Source: Onchocerca volvulus
Taxonomy: Eukaryota; Nematoda; Chromadorea; Rhabditida; Onchocercidae
Reading direction: 5' to 3'
NCBI GenBank assembly: GCA_000499405.2
Contig: HG738137.1
Span: 14,067,661 to 14,131,660 of the forward strand
DNA length: 64,000 bases
The notes under the pieces: model-generated
The model's input: the letters and a program-made list of their open reading frames with translations, nothing else
Told to the model about the DNA's origin: nothing
Database searches by the model: none
In this document: positions 1 to 12,025 of the stretch, piece after piece
How positions within the stretch are numbered: the stretch's first letter is position 1
Layout of the letters: the number at the start of each line of letters is the position of its first letter
Position numbers and translations under genes: made by a program

Positions 1-286
1 TTTTTTTTTTTTAGAACACTTTCTTCAATGAATCATATTTAATTAAATGAAAATTCATTTCTTTCAAATTTGTGTTTGCATTAGATTTTTTATTTACTTA
101 TTTATTCCATTGAAAAATTACTGAAATATTAACGTAATATATTTCTGTTCCACCAAAATAAATACACTAATACTTGGAAATCGAATATCTGAAATGAATC
201 GTGTTTTTATTTTTCGAATAGCATAAAAGCTAATCAAAGCTAAGGATATCTTTTTTTTTAAGGGTTTAAACAGAAAAAAAAAAAAG

Positions 287-341
287 ATGGAATTGGACGA
301 TCTTGGATTGCCGCCGTATTCCCGATTTTCGAGCATTCGCG
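287..341 (+). CDS. gap-2: Candidate alternative first exon a (18 codons, phase 1)
   Basis: A short GC-richer island in very AT-rich DNA begins with ATG and reads MELDDLGLPPYSRFSSIR, then G before GTAAAA. Ending in phase 1 with G, it rebuilds a Glu codon when joined to the exon at 21856, exactly as the exons at 8159, 16969 and 20496 do. An acceptor-like CAG at 271-273 precedes it, so it could be a trans-spliced first exon or an internal exon of a transcript starting left of the window. Isoform length would be 1187 residues. No family motif is seen in this peptide. Confidence 0.5.
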
Positions 342-3300
342 GTAAAAAATAAGAATTAATTGTTTTATTTAATTGATTAGCTTATTAATCATTAAAATAG
401 AGAAAGAAAAAAAGAAAATCTTTATCATTAGATAATTTCTTTCTTTGCAGAATGATTAAAATTGTGCAAATTATTGATTGATCATATTTTAATTTGATTT
501 GTATAATTAAAAAAAAAAAAAAATTTTTACAAATTGATCTTTTGTGCAAAAATTCAATTCACAGAATATTATTTTTTTCCGGATTAATAAAAATAATACG
601 ATCATCTAATACAAGCTCATTTTCTTGGTCATATCTTTAAACGATCGAATTTTTTTCAACCGAAATTATAATTCGATCAGAAAGAAAAAATCAGAAATGC
701 TAATTATCAAATCATTTATTTTTAATTTTATCATTTCTTATAATATTCCTGATAACCTGATATTCCTTTGTTTTGCCTTTTCCGATTCTATTTGGTACCA
801 TAATCGGTATTTTGTGGATTTGTTAGGAATTGGTTGTATTATGATATTTTTCATTATCATAATTTGATTTCATTATCATGATTTCAATAAGTATTCTTAA
901 AATTATAATAACATGTCTAGTTTGATTATTTTAGAATAAAATTTGCATAAATGACAAATTTAAATTTAAATCCGATATTCTCACTACTATTTCCAAAAAA
1001 AAAAAAGAAAAAATCGATAATCGATAAACATTCACTAAACAATGTTGTGATAAGAAAATTTAAAAAGAGGTTTTTTCGAAATTTCGAAATTACCAATTCA
1101 AACTTTTTTTGATTTTATATTTGAATATTTATTCAACTGAGCCTATTTTATATATTTCAAAAAAAAAAAGCAGAAAAAATCTGCAGAATTTCAAGTGGAA
1201 AATTTTTTTAGTGTTATGAGTAATATATAAATGATTATTCATTCCATTTCTCTAATTTCTTAGTCATTTGTTGGAATATTTTTTAAGTTTGCAAAATTTC
1301 GAAATGTTTTGACTAAAATAAGTTGGAAAAATCGTTTTGGATTTATTTAAATTTGCATTTATTCTTAATTTCATGTTTTAAGTAAATTTTAACATTTTAA
1401 ATTTTATATTTTATGTGAAAAAAAAAAAGAAACGAAGATTTCATTAAAAATTATTCATCCGTTATTAAAAGTGAATCCAAATTATTAACTTGAAGTTATT
1501 CAACCGTAATTAAATATGAATCCGAATTAAATGAAAAGATATAGAAACTTTTGGTGATCGCAATAAAATAAGAATGAATTCATTGATTTAAAAATTACTT
1601 AATTTTTTAATTTTCCCACTTTTTTTTTGCAAAATTGATTAATATTCAATCATTTATACCTTGCTTTTTTTAATTCGATGAATAAATTTGCTAAATTAAG
1701 TTTTTTTTTTTTGAAAACTTCAGAGATTACATTTTTTTCGTTTTTTTTGTTTGTTTGTTTCTTTTCTTTTTTTTTTTTTTTTTTTTGCAAAATGAATGGT
1801 TGCAAAAAAGTTAATTTATCTATTTGAAAAAAATTTATTATTTTAAAATTTTTAGCTTTTTTAAAAATAAAAAAATTTGAAAAAAAATTTTTTTCAAAAA
1901 AAAGAGAGAAATTTCTATCCAGATTGATTGATTGAAGTAATTAAGAGAAGGAAGATCTAAGCAAAACTTTCCTCAAATTAATGAATTGAAATAATTAAGG
2001 AAAGGAGAAAGAGAATGACGGAGAAAGAAGGAGCAAAAAATAAAAATGTTTTTGGAAAAAAAAATTTTTTTAATATTTATTTGATATATATAGATTTGTC
2101 TAAGAAAAATAAAATGTAATCATATAAATCAAAAAATGTTTCATGTGAAATAATGTTGAAAAAAGAAAAATAAAAGTTTTTTTTTTGAAAAAAACAGAAA
2201 ACTAAAAAAAAAGGTAATGAAATACTAAAGAATTTATTTGCGTTAATTAAACCTAATTTGCGATTTCTCTTTTTTGCTAAAATTAATTTGAAACAAAAGA
2301 AAAATTTTTTATGCGAATTCAAAAAAAAAAAAAAAATATCTCATTAGTTTTATCTACTTTTTTAGATGAAAAAAAGAAAAAAAAGAGATGAAGAATGAAT
2401 TTTTTTTTAAAACTCAATTTTTTCGTTCGCCCTAACTTATATTTAATTACGGAAATTGTTTATTTTTAATTAATTATAAATTTGTTTCTTCTTCGTCATT
2501 ATCATTATTATTATTACTACCGAATTTTTGTTCAAATATTGAAAATGAAAAAAAATTTTCGAAAAAATTAATGAAATTAATTTTTTTTTTTAATGAAAAA
2601 GAGAATAAAAAATGAATTTTTTTTTAATTCCAATTTTTTCCAACTTATTATTTGATTTCTAAAATTTTTAATTTTAAATATAAATTCATTACTTCGTCTC
2701 ATAACCATTATCTTCTTCTCTTGTTTTCATTTCCCAAGAAATTGCATTAAAAATTTAAGCTATGTTTGATTATTAAATATTTAATGTAAAATAATTATAA
2801 TTTTGCTTCTTTCTTGTCGTCTTGTTTTTTTTTTTTTCTTTTTTTTCCTTTCGAATGATCATACTGAGAAATTTTTCAATCAATAAATCATCGTACTGTA
2901 AAAATTTTCGTATTTATTTGATAGTACAGTTTTTTCGCTTTTTTTTTTTTTTTCATTCAATCATTCATTCATTCATTCATTAATTCTTCCATTCATTCAT
3001 TCATTAATTCTTCCATTCATTCATTCGTTAATTCTTTCATTCATTCATTTATTCAGTCTTCCATTCATTCATTCAATTTATTCCTTCTTTTTTCTTTACC
3101 AGTTCAATTTTTTTTTTTTTTATTTCATTAATTTATTTATATTTTAACAGCAAAGAGCATTAGATGCAAGAATTTGTGAAAAAAAAAATTTTTGGTAAAA
3201 AAATTTGAAAAATAGACATTTCAATTTTTTTTTTCATTTTAGAATTATTTAAATTTAAACAAAATTGGTCTTTTTTTTTTTTTTTAGATATTTAATCGTT

Positions 3301-5010
3301 GAAATATTAGTATTGGAAAAAAGATTTTCCTTTTTTTCATAGCTAAAATTAAATCATTTTTATATTGTGTTGTTAAAATTAATTTTAATTTGATTTTATC
3401 CAAAATAGCACATTTCGGTTAAAATCAACATATTTCTCTCAAATGACCTTTCACCCAAACAACTTACTTCACTCATAATAAGTTGAAATTTCTAAAAAAA
3501 TAAAAAATTGAATGCAACTTTTGCAAATTAAACAAAACAAAACAAAATGAATTTACAAATAAACACAAATAATAAATGTATGAAATCATTCACAGATCAT
3601 ACTTTTGTAATACACTTTACCTGTAAAAATTTGTTGCCATTACTTAAAAAAAAAAAAAAAAAAAAAAGTTTCCAAATATCTAAAAGTCTAAAAAAAAAAA
3701 AAAAGGATTCGAAATGTCCAAAAGTTTAAAAAGCAAAAGCTTCGAAATATTTAAAAGTCCGGAAAATTTCGTGAAAAAATTTTCTAAAATAATATATTTT
3801 AAATCCTTTTTAAATTTTTTTATCTATTTTTCTTTTTTTTCTCTCAAATAATTACCTATTTTACTTACATTACAAGGTGATGATATTTTAAATGTACTTT
3901 TGATAAAAATTGTTGTGTAAACAAAAGAATTCGAATTTTATTTTTCCCATCATTTAAGTGTAATTATTTTCAAATCAATTAGTATTTTTTCTTTTTTCTT
4001 TTTTTTCGCCTCATCTTCATTTTTTTTTTCCTTCCATTGAAGATAAAATTGTTGTAATAGGAAAAAATCAAATAATTAAATAATTAATTAGAGAAAATTT
4101 TTTCAAAAAAACTTTTTAATTGTACGATTAGGTACTATGATGTAATTATGGCAAATCTATTTTCGAAAATTTTTCGTTTCAAATTCGTTTGTTAAAAATA
4201 AAGAGACTAATTAAATAATTGAATTTCATTAAGAAATAATAGTTTTTATAATAATTGTCTAAATGATATTTATTATTCTAAATTAATAACACATAAATAA
4301 ATTTAAAACAAATTTTAGAAATCTAATTATCGTACACTATCATCCGATAATTCGGGTTTTTTCCTAAACTATCTTCAATATAATTTTATATCTGATACAA
4401 TTTAATCTAATTAGTTAAATTGCGGGAAATCTTGACGACTTTTTCATTCCTATTTTCTCAGTTCATTTCTGTTAATTATGATCTTTGCAAGATTATTTTA
4501 TCTAATTTTAAAATTTAAAATTTCAAATTTCTTCCGAATGAGGAATTAAATACCACTTTTGATATTATAATTTCTGAACACTTTTTCTTTCTCACATTTC
4601 GATAAAAAGATGATGATAACATGCAATGTGCTTTAGGTATTTAAAAATCAATAATCAATTTAAATTCTTTTTTTTTGATTTTTTGAGTCATTAGATTTGA
4701 CTCTTTCATCCATCAAAACTATTCTAGTTTCCAGTACTATTTGATCAAATATGAAAGAAATTATTGTCATTTTCAAAAATATTTTTCAGAAATAAAATTG
4801 AAATCGAATAATTATTAAAATCGATAGATGATAATTTGATGTAATTTCACATTATTTGACATAATTATCTAAATTTTTGCTTTTTCTTCGTGACAGTTCA
4901 TTATAATTTTTTTTCAAATGCAAGAATTTGCAGCAGTTTTTGGTAAAATTTATTTTTTTGTCTTATGATTTTTGAATTCCAACAAATTCCGATATAAAAT
5001 ATATTCAAGC
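342..5010 (+). other. Intron-like DNA between candidate first exons a and b
   Basis: Very AT-rich with many poly-A and poly-T runs. Holds an ATTC tetranucleotide array (2953-3076). Small open frames here are lysine/phenylalanine runs made by homopolymers. No convincing gene. Confidence 0.6.
2953..3076. repeat. ATTC tetranucleotide / about 28-bp nested repeat
   Basis: Tandem CATT units interrupted at intervals by TAATTCTTC, giving a higher-order unit of about 28 bp repeated several times. A simple repeat with no coding sense. Confidence 0.9.
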
Positions 5011-5151
5011 ATGATCTCAAAGGAAAATTCTACCGTATCTAATAAAATAGGAAAAAGCTTTTCTCGAGATTTTTGCATCCACCTGAATTCTACTACTACC
5101 ACTAGTACATTATTTCCGATTATTACGGAATCGGAATTGAATTATTATCCT
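5011..5151 (+). CDS. gap-2: Candidate alternative first exon b (47 codons, phase 0)
   Basis: An ATG-started open stretch, Ser/Thr/Asn-rich with a run of four threonines, ends with Tyr-Tyr-Pro at a good donor, GTAAGG. Phase 0 fits exon 3 (26658) or exon 4 (28876). A second possible donor five bases later (GTATAA, phase 2) would fit exon 5. Base composition is less AT-biased than the flanks, which supports coding. Spliced to exon 3 it would give a 1175-residue protein. Choice of donor and partner exon is inference. Confidence 0.35.
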
Positions 5152-5395
5152 GTAAGGTATAATTTCGCTAAATTCTTACGTTGTATTTTTAATATAAATT
5201 CATTCTGTTTACAATTAATTCAATACTTTATTTCTATTTGCGAATAATTCAATATTCCATTTGCGTGAATTATTACGTGAATCCATGAACGTCAACATAT
5301 GCGTGTAATATTTAATTATGACAGATGAAATATCGATTGAAAATCAAAATAGACCGACGTAATTCGCTAGCTTAATAATGATAGAAAAACTTCTT

Positions 5396-5592
5396 GAAAG
5401 ATTGGTTGATCGAGAAATGAGCCTAGAATTCAATCCTTAATAATGGAATAATTTCTTGAAACGATCAATCGATCAAATATAAGTCGAGAAATGAGCCTAG
5501 GATTCATTGCACATCATCTCTAATATTGGAACAATTTCTCGAGAAGATTGTATGATTAAACAAAGATCGAAAAATGAGCCTAGGATTCAATT
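5396..5592. repeat. Minisatellite, about 74-83 bp unit, three copies
   Basis: The decamer ATGAGCCTAG recurs at 5417, 5491 and 5574, each followed by an ATTCA-like stretch and preceded by a CGAGAA/CGAAAA sequence; the unit also carries GGAA(T/C)AATTTCT. Copies are diverged. Confidence 0.85.
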
Positions 5593-6819
5593 GTTCATAT
5601 CATCCTGTAAAGCTTGCAAATGTGTGGAAAGAAAGAAGTCCCTCATAAGCTAGACCAAAAATGATAAAATGATAAGTTTTTATTTGCCTAAAAAAGTTGT
5701 TGATATTTTTTTTTTCAAAAAAAATAGAAAGAGTGAAATATATGGGTGACATTCTCGAATGGACAATTGAAATGATTGGAGGTTGGACTTTGAGAGAAGC
5801 AGCACAAAGCTATCAAGCCTTTTCTCGAGAATTTCGCTTTTTTCTCTTTTTCACTCTCGACTTTTACTAAACTTTTAGGATTGTTCATTCCAAGATTGCT
5901 TTTTTAATTTCAACTTTTTTTAAACGCCTTTTTCCTTTCTTATCTGTCTCTTCCTAACTTGCTATTTTGTATTTTTATTGAAATTTACAAAAAATTATTC
6001 ACAAATTACACTTATTTTTAAATCATTTTCGTGTAATTAAAAACAAATTCTCTAGTCGAGAAAATTGTTTAAAAATATTTTTCCTTTTATTTTTTTCTAC
6101 CAATCATTTTCGAAAGATTACCCTTTTTTTTTCCTGATCAATTTTTGAGAAATTTTCTTATTTTCTTTCGATCAATTTCGAGAAGTTTTTTGTTTCCTTT
6201 TTTTTTCTTTCAATCAATTTTAGAAAAATTTTCCAATTTTCTCTAAAATTCTCTTTTAAAATGGCAAAAGAAAAAAGAAAAAAACGATAATCATTTCAAA
6301 AAAAAAAATGAATTCTTTTTTTTTCCCATTCTTTCGAAATTATTTTCAAATTTTTTCTTAAAAATTTCTTCTAAAGGAGAATAAAAATAAAGGAAAAGAA
6401 AGAATTTTTTTTCGTATTATTAGCAAGAGAGAACGAAATTTTATTTGATTGAAATATTATTTCGCCGTATTTATGAGCTTGTTTTATTCATTACTTTTGC
6501 TTTTTTCATATTTTATTGATTAAATTCATTTTTCGAAATAAAAATCGAAAAGTTTGACAAAGCGGGAATCTTCTCTTTTTTTTTTTCTTTTCAACACCAA
6601 AAGTATGTGAAATAGCGAGAAATTTTGACATTAATTCTATTATTCTGGAAAAAAAAAAAAAATTCAACGAACAAATAAAAATTGAAACGAAAAATAAGAA
6701 GAAAAAAAACGAAAGGAAACATAAAATTATTTATCGAAATAGTATTTCGAAAATCATTCATTTTACTGGAATAAAAAACAAATCGAGAAAAGCCAATGAA
6801 ATCAAATTTTTGATATTTA

Positions 6820-6820
6820 A

Positions 6821-6857
<37 letters not shown>

Positions 6858-6892
6858 TTATTTTTAAAAAAAAAAAAAAAAAAAAAAAAAGG
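6820..6892. repeat. Long A tract with an AT interruption
   Basis: Two runs of more than twenty A separated by a short AT-rich stretch. Simple sequence. Confidence 0.95.
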
Positions 6893-8158
6893 AAAAAATG
6901 CGAAATCTTTTTAATTTCTATTGAATAATTTAATAATTTATCGAAATTAATTTATTACTTATTATTTATTTACTAATTATTGTTATTGCTATTTATTGTT
7001 ACAGATAATATTGATTAATTTATCATTCCGACAAAGAAAAAAAGGATTTTCATTAAAATATTAGGGATATTCTGGAAAAATTCAGAAATATTTCAAAACA
7101 AAAAAACCGGTTTTTTTCTCTTTCTTTCTCTCTCCCTCCCTCTCTCTTACTTTCTCTTTCCAGTTTTCGTTTTTATTAGTCCTCCTTTTACCATTATGGG
7201 GGGGTGCAAACATTACTATTATCATTGTCAAACTTTTGTCAATTGTTACTGTCACCATCAACTTGTCAACTGTCATTGTCAACGCTCCTCTATTTTCTAC
7301 CTTTTCCAGGTAAAATTTTAGGTATTTCGGTATTTGCTAACTTTTACTATTCCTATTTCCTGCTACTACGATTATTATTATTACTGTATTATACTAATTA
7401 ACTTAAAAATAATTAACAATTCTTATCTTAAAATAGAATTAATTGATTCATTTTTCGATTTCCTATCAATCAATTTTTTTTCCTGTTTTCTTTATTCCTA
7501 TTACTATTGATTATTAACTGATGATTTGTTAAATTTAAAAAAAAGAAAAATTTAAAAAAAGGCGGAAAGGAAAACAAAAAAAAAAAAAAAAGGGAAAAAA
7601 GAGTGATAAAATTTCGTGATAAAAAAAAAGTTAAAAAGTGACATTTATTGGTAAATGAAAAATAAAATAAAATAAAATCCTAATGAATGATCTAATCAAG
7701 TATTATTGCTATTCTGATGAAATCTGATAAAATTACTGATATATTTAAGCTATTTTTGCCAATCGATAAATATAATTAGTTTTATGCATAATTACTTTAC
7801 CTATTTTCTTAATTCTATTCTGACTACTACTAATATTTGTCACAAATATTGCTGCTATTAATAATTAAATGGAAATGGATGATAATATTAGCATGAAAAT
7901 GAAAACTGATTACTGATAATATTATATTCAAATCATTATTATCATTACTGATTATTTGGATTCTGACAATTCATCAAAATTCTATTTTATTGCCATCATT
8001 ATCACCATTATTATCATTATTTTCATCAACTATCGTCTTATCAATAATCGGATTTGTTGAATTATTTTTGGAAAACTTATCCATTATCAAAGTTTCAAAG
8101 TGATTAAATTGATTAAATTTCAAACAAAAAAAAAAAGAAAAAAAAAAGAGAAAGCAAT

Positions 8159-8357
8159 ATGTTCTTTCTTATTTCATTTCTTATTTTCTTATGGCATTGT
8201 TTGCTTCGATTAGCTTCTTATATTTTCCATCATTGGCTATTAAATCGATGTAAATCAAATTCTGATAATATTCCACTTAATAAGAATGATTATTATGAAA
8301 AGCAAAATTTAAATGATCCTATCAATGAAAAATTGGATTTGGAAGGAAATATTGAAG
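8159..8357 (+). CDS. gap-2: Candidate alternative first exon c with hydrophobic N-terminal segment (66 codons, phase 1)
   Basis: Opens with ATG and encodes about 28 strongly hydrophobic or aromatic residues (MFFLISFLIFLWHCLLRLAS then YIFHHWLL), followed by a polar, acidic stretch ending LEGNIE. The donor is G/GTATTT in phase 1, rebuilding Glu with the exon at 21856. Composition turns back to AT-rich noise right after the donor. If used, the 1235-residue isoform would have an N-terminal signal anchor placing the RasGAP at a membrane. The hydrophobic segment and phase are direct observations; membrane anchoring is inference. An in-frame stop precedes the ATG region and no strong upstream acceptor is visible. 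Confidence 0.6.
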
Positions 8358-8631
8358 GTATTTTAATTATATATTTTTTTTAAATATCAATGAATGTTCT
8401 CTTTTTTTTCATTTATCAATGATTTATTGATAAATAATTTTATCAAATATAATGAATGAATTTTTTTCAAAGTTTCGCGTTTTCTTTTTTGCTAATTTAA
8501 TTTAATTTTTTTTTAAAATGCTTATTTAGAAATTTTTGAAAAAGGCGAAATAAAAGTGAGAGATTTTTAGTTTTATGTTTTATTAATTTTGCAACAAATT
8601 TTCCTTATTTAATTCAGTTTATAGTATATAA

Positions 8632-8833
8632 TATGTCAAATATTTCATTACTAATAATAATTGTTTGACTAATTATTACAATTTATTAGTACAGTAGAGT
8701 AAGTGATATGTCAAATTATTAGTAATTATTTAATTAATTAATACAATTTGTCACTGCAAGAAAATAAATGATAGATCAAATATCTTATTATTAATAATTA
8801 TTTAATTAATCATTGCAATTATTGCAACAGAGT
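8632..8833. repeat. Three-copy tandem repeat, about 70-85 bp
   Basis: A block of ATATGTCAAATAT, TATTA-rich, TAATTATT and a (C)ACAATTT/GCAATT end recurs three times with increasing divergence. Confidence 0.7.
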
Positions 8834-9535
8834 GTAATTTTCAAAATTTTTGATTATCAAATTAAGACATAATGATTTATCCATTTCATTGCACATTTAT
8901 TTTTTGTATTATAATTTAACATATATTATTTTATTAAATATTCAAAAAAGAAAAAAATTATTAAAATTTATTAAAAATTTTGTTACATATTATTTGCTAA
9001 AATTTATCGATTATTATTTGATGATTTTTTATTAAAAGAAAAAAATATCTTAGCAAATAAATTATACGGAAATTATTTCGTGGCATATTATTTGCAGAGC
9101 AATTATTTGTTTGTAAAAATTATTTGATTAATATTTGCATAGTAAATTAAACATTTGTAACTTTTCATAGCAAAATTATTTGTTTACAAAACGGAAACAT
9201 TTAGTTTTCAATTAACCAAAAACTTTCAAATTTTTTGATGTCATCAATAATCTGCAGAAATAAATTTATGACAACTATTTTGTTTTATTGTCTTTTTTTC
9301 GTTTCTTTTTTTTTTTATTTCAAATAATTTTCTTTTCAAATTTCTTGTAATAAATCTAAGTTTTCTAAAGTTGCAAAATTGCAAAGAAGTCTTTTCTTGA
9401 AGTGTAATTTTAAAAAGTGAAATTTTAAAAGCATTGTTCGGCATTTTTCCTTTTTAAAGGATCGTTAAATTGACAAATTTATGAAGTGAAATGGCGCCAA
9501 TCGTAAATATTCTTTCGTAAATATCCCCTCCTTCT

Positions 9536-9563
9536 TCCTCTCTCTCTCTCTCTCTCTCTCTCT
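9536..9563. repeat. CT dinucleotide run
   Basis: About thirteen TC units after a pyrimidine-rich lead-in. Microsatellite. Confidence 0.95.
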
Positions 9564-11693
9564 GTAAAATTTTTGTGTAATTCAAGTTATTCTTCCGGAT
9601 TAGCTTTTTTTTTCCTGTTTTCTTGAAAGGAAAACAACGATTGGTCTTATTTCGATCATTTCATCCGATTTAGCTTCTGATTATCCAGATTATTCTTTGA
9701 TAGAAAAAAAAAAAAAAAGAAATTTAAATTGAAAAAAGTAAATTATAGCTTAGAAAATACATCTGAGCATATTTGATTTTAATATATAAATAAAATATAG
9801 CATCATTTTACTAATTTTTTTTACAATATTTAAATAATATTATTTGATAATTTTTTTTTTTTTTTAAATGGTGTAAAAAATTCAAACAAAAAGTTCGAAA
9901 AATTAAAATTTTTTTTTTCATTTTGCTCATCTGCTCAAATTACAAAAAGGAATTTTTAAAATTAATGCTCAGATTACAATTTTTATGCTATACTTTTCCG
10001 TTGTGAGTTTTTTTTTTCTTTTAGGAATACTTTAGTCCGTTATGCTAAAAATCTTCATTTTAAAATTGTCCTCATTTCAAATTTTCAAAAAAAAAAATGT
10101 CATTCACCTCATATGCACTTATCATTTTATTGCTTTCAAATCACATAGTTTTACTGTCTTTCATTGCATTAAATAAAAATTTTTCAGTACTTTTTTTTTT
10201 AATCAGAAGAAATAAAATTACAAAAAATAGATTTGAAATATTTTTTATTAATAAAATAATAAGTATTGAATTTTAATTATTACAGAAATACATAAATTTC
10301 GAAAGCAAAAAATATTCTCTCATTTTTATTTGTTTTATTTTTATTTTTATTGAAATCAAAAAGATAAAAATATTTTTACGTTTTAACTTCTTTTTTAGAT
10401 TGCAAAAAAAGAGAATTAAAAATAATCGATATTCATTGTATTGAAATTTTTTTTCTTTTGTTAATTTGAAAATATCTTTTATCGATATTGTGATAAGTAC
10501 TTTTTTTTCATATTTTTATTTCAATTCTTTTTTTTCCTAAATATGCAAACAAAAAAAAAAAAATAAGGAAAATATTCCTCGCTTTTGTGACAGAAGCATT
10601 TTATTCTGTAATTGAATTAAATTAAAAATGCTATTTTTAACTAGAAAGCAAAGTGGAAGGTAAAAAGATGAAATAAAAAGCGAAATGGAAAGAAAAGTCA
10701 TTTTTATTTTGAAAGAATTTTTTAATAGAATGATAGAAATAAATTGAAAGTCTTGTCAAGAAAGAATATTTTTATAGCAAAACCTTAAAAAGTCAAAAGA
10801 AATGACAAAAATTTTTTAAAATATCTAATGGATGTAGAAAAATGAAATAGAAAAAAAAACTAATGATGTTATGTGTGAAGCATAAGTTGAATGGTTATTC
10901 ATTATTTAAACTTTTTTTTTGACATTTTTCGAAGCCAATGAGAGAAAGAGAAGAATTTAAAACTATGAAAAAATCTTAAATTTCAAAATTTCATCCTTTC
11001 CTGATGAATCACATTAAATGACATATCAAATGCCATATGGTATTAAATCAAATGAAAAAAAAAGTGATGAACAGAGGTGAAAATAGTATATTGATTTTTA
11101 TGCAGGTGAAAAAATTTTGCGAAACTGAAATTTTTTTCTGAATCGTAACTTTCTGTATTTCATGGATTTTTAATATGCATAAATTAAAATTTTAACTAGA
11201 AATTTAAGTTTTGCTTAGCTCTTAGAACTTTTTTTTTCGAAAGTTTATAGAAAGTTTCTTAATTTTTTTTTCTTTCTTTCTTATAGAAAAAAAAAAATTG
11301 TTTCATTTTTTCGGGAATATGCTTGATAATTGCTCAATCATTTTTTGATTTCTTCGTCGTAACGTTCCAATCTTTCTTTATTTTTTTTTTTTTTTTTGCA
11401 GTAAGATGAATATTTGTTTTCAAATTTTTGTCAGAAAACATTTTTTTTTCCATTTCAAGATGTTATAATCTGATAACTTCTTTTGTCACGAAAATGTCAG
11501 CTGTGACAAACTTATGAGAAATATAAAAGATATAGCCTTAGGGAAGAAATATTTTTATTATTCTGTAATCAAGAATATATAGAACATCATTTTCAAATGA
11601 ATATAATTAATCAATTTTCAAATTCTTCAATCATGTAACTTAGATTTATCCATTTATTATTGTTTGCAATGATATTTGCTACTTATGCTTGAA

Positions 11694-12025
11694 CAGAATT
11701 ATTACGCGTAATTTTTATATGTCCAATAGAATTATTTATACGTATAACAGAATTACTTGAAAATATAATAGAATTATCATTTAAACTTGTAATAAAATTA
11801 CTTATACGCATTATAGAATTGCTTACAGCCATAATAAAATTACTTATGTGTATAATAAAATTATTTATATATACAAAAGAATTATTTATAACTGTAATAG
11901 AATTATTTATACATATAACAGAACTACAGGCATAACAGGGTTACGTCTAATAGAATCATTTATAAGTATAACAGAATTATTTATAGGTACAGCAGAATTA
12001 TTTATACATGTTACAGAAAATTTTT
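11694..12025. repeat. 21-bp minisatellite, about 14 copies
   Basis: Unit resembles AATAGAATTATTTATACRTAT; variants begin AACAGAATT, AATAAAATT and so on. Because 21 is a multiple of three, one frame stays open across the array (11848-12048), which should not be read as a gene. Confidence 0.9.

Larger units (their letters stand above)
5152..8158 (+). other. Intron-like DNA between candidate first exons b and c
   Basis: Contains the GAGCCTAG repeat (5396-5592), a 70-bp A-rich block (6820-6892), and a TTGTCAAC-like short repeat near 7220-7285. No supported exon. Confidence 0.55.

Noticed and set aside
697..867. ATG frame with hydrophobic peptide and possible phase-2 donors near 810
   Set aside because: AT-rich composition like the flanks, weak donors and no supporting acceptor.
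3547..3729. ATG frame with a phase-1 donor (ACCT/GTAAAA) that could mimic a first exon
   Set aside because: Its last base is T, so joining to exon 2 would create TAA. The rest is poly-lysine from an A tract.
7196..7309. ATG exon starting MGGCKHYYYHC with phase-0 donor CAG/GTAAAA, possibly a lipidated N terminus for exon 3
   Set aside because: The sequence is a TTGTCAAC-like short repeat, which explains the Cys/His pattern; the same AG is also an acceptor-like site. No independent support.
9491..9503. Tiny ATG exon encoding MAPI before GTAAAT
   Set aside because: Four codons are too few to support from sequence alone.
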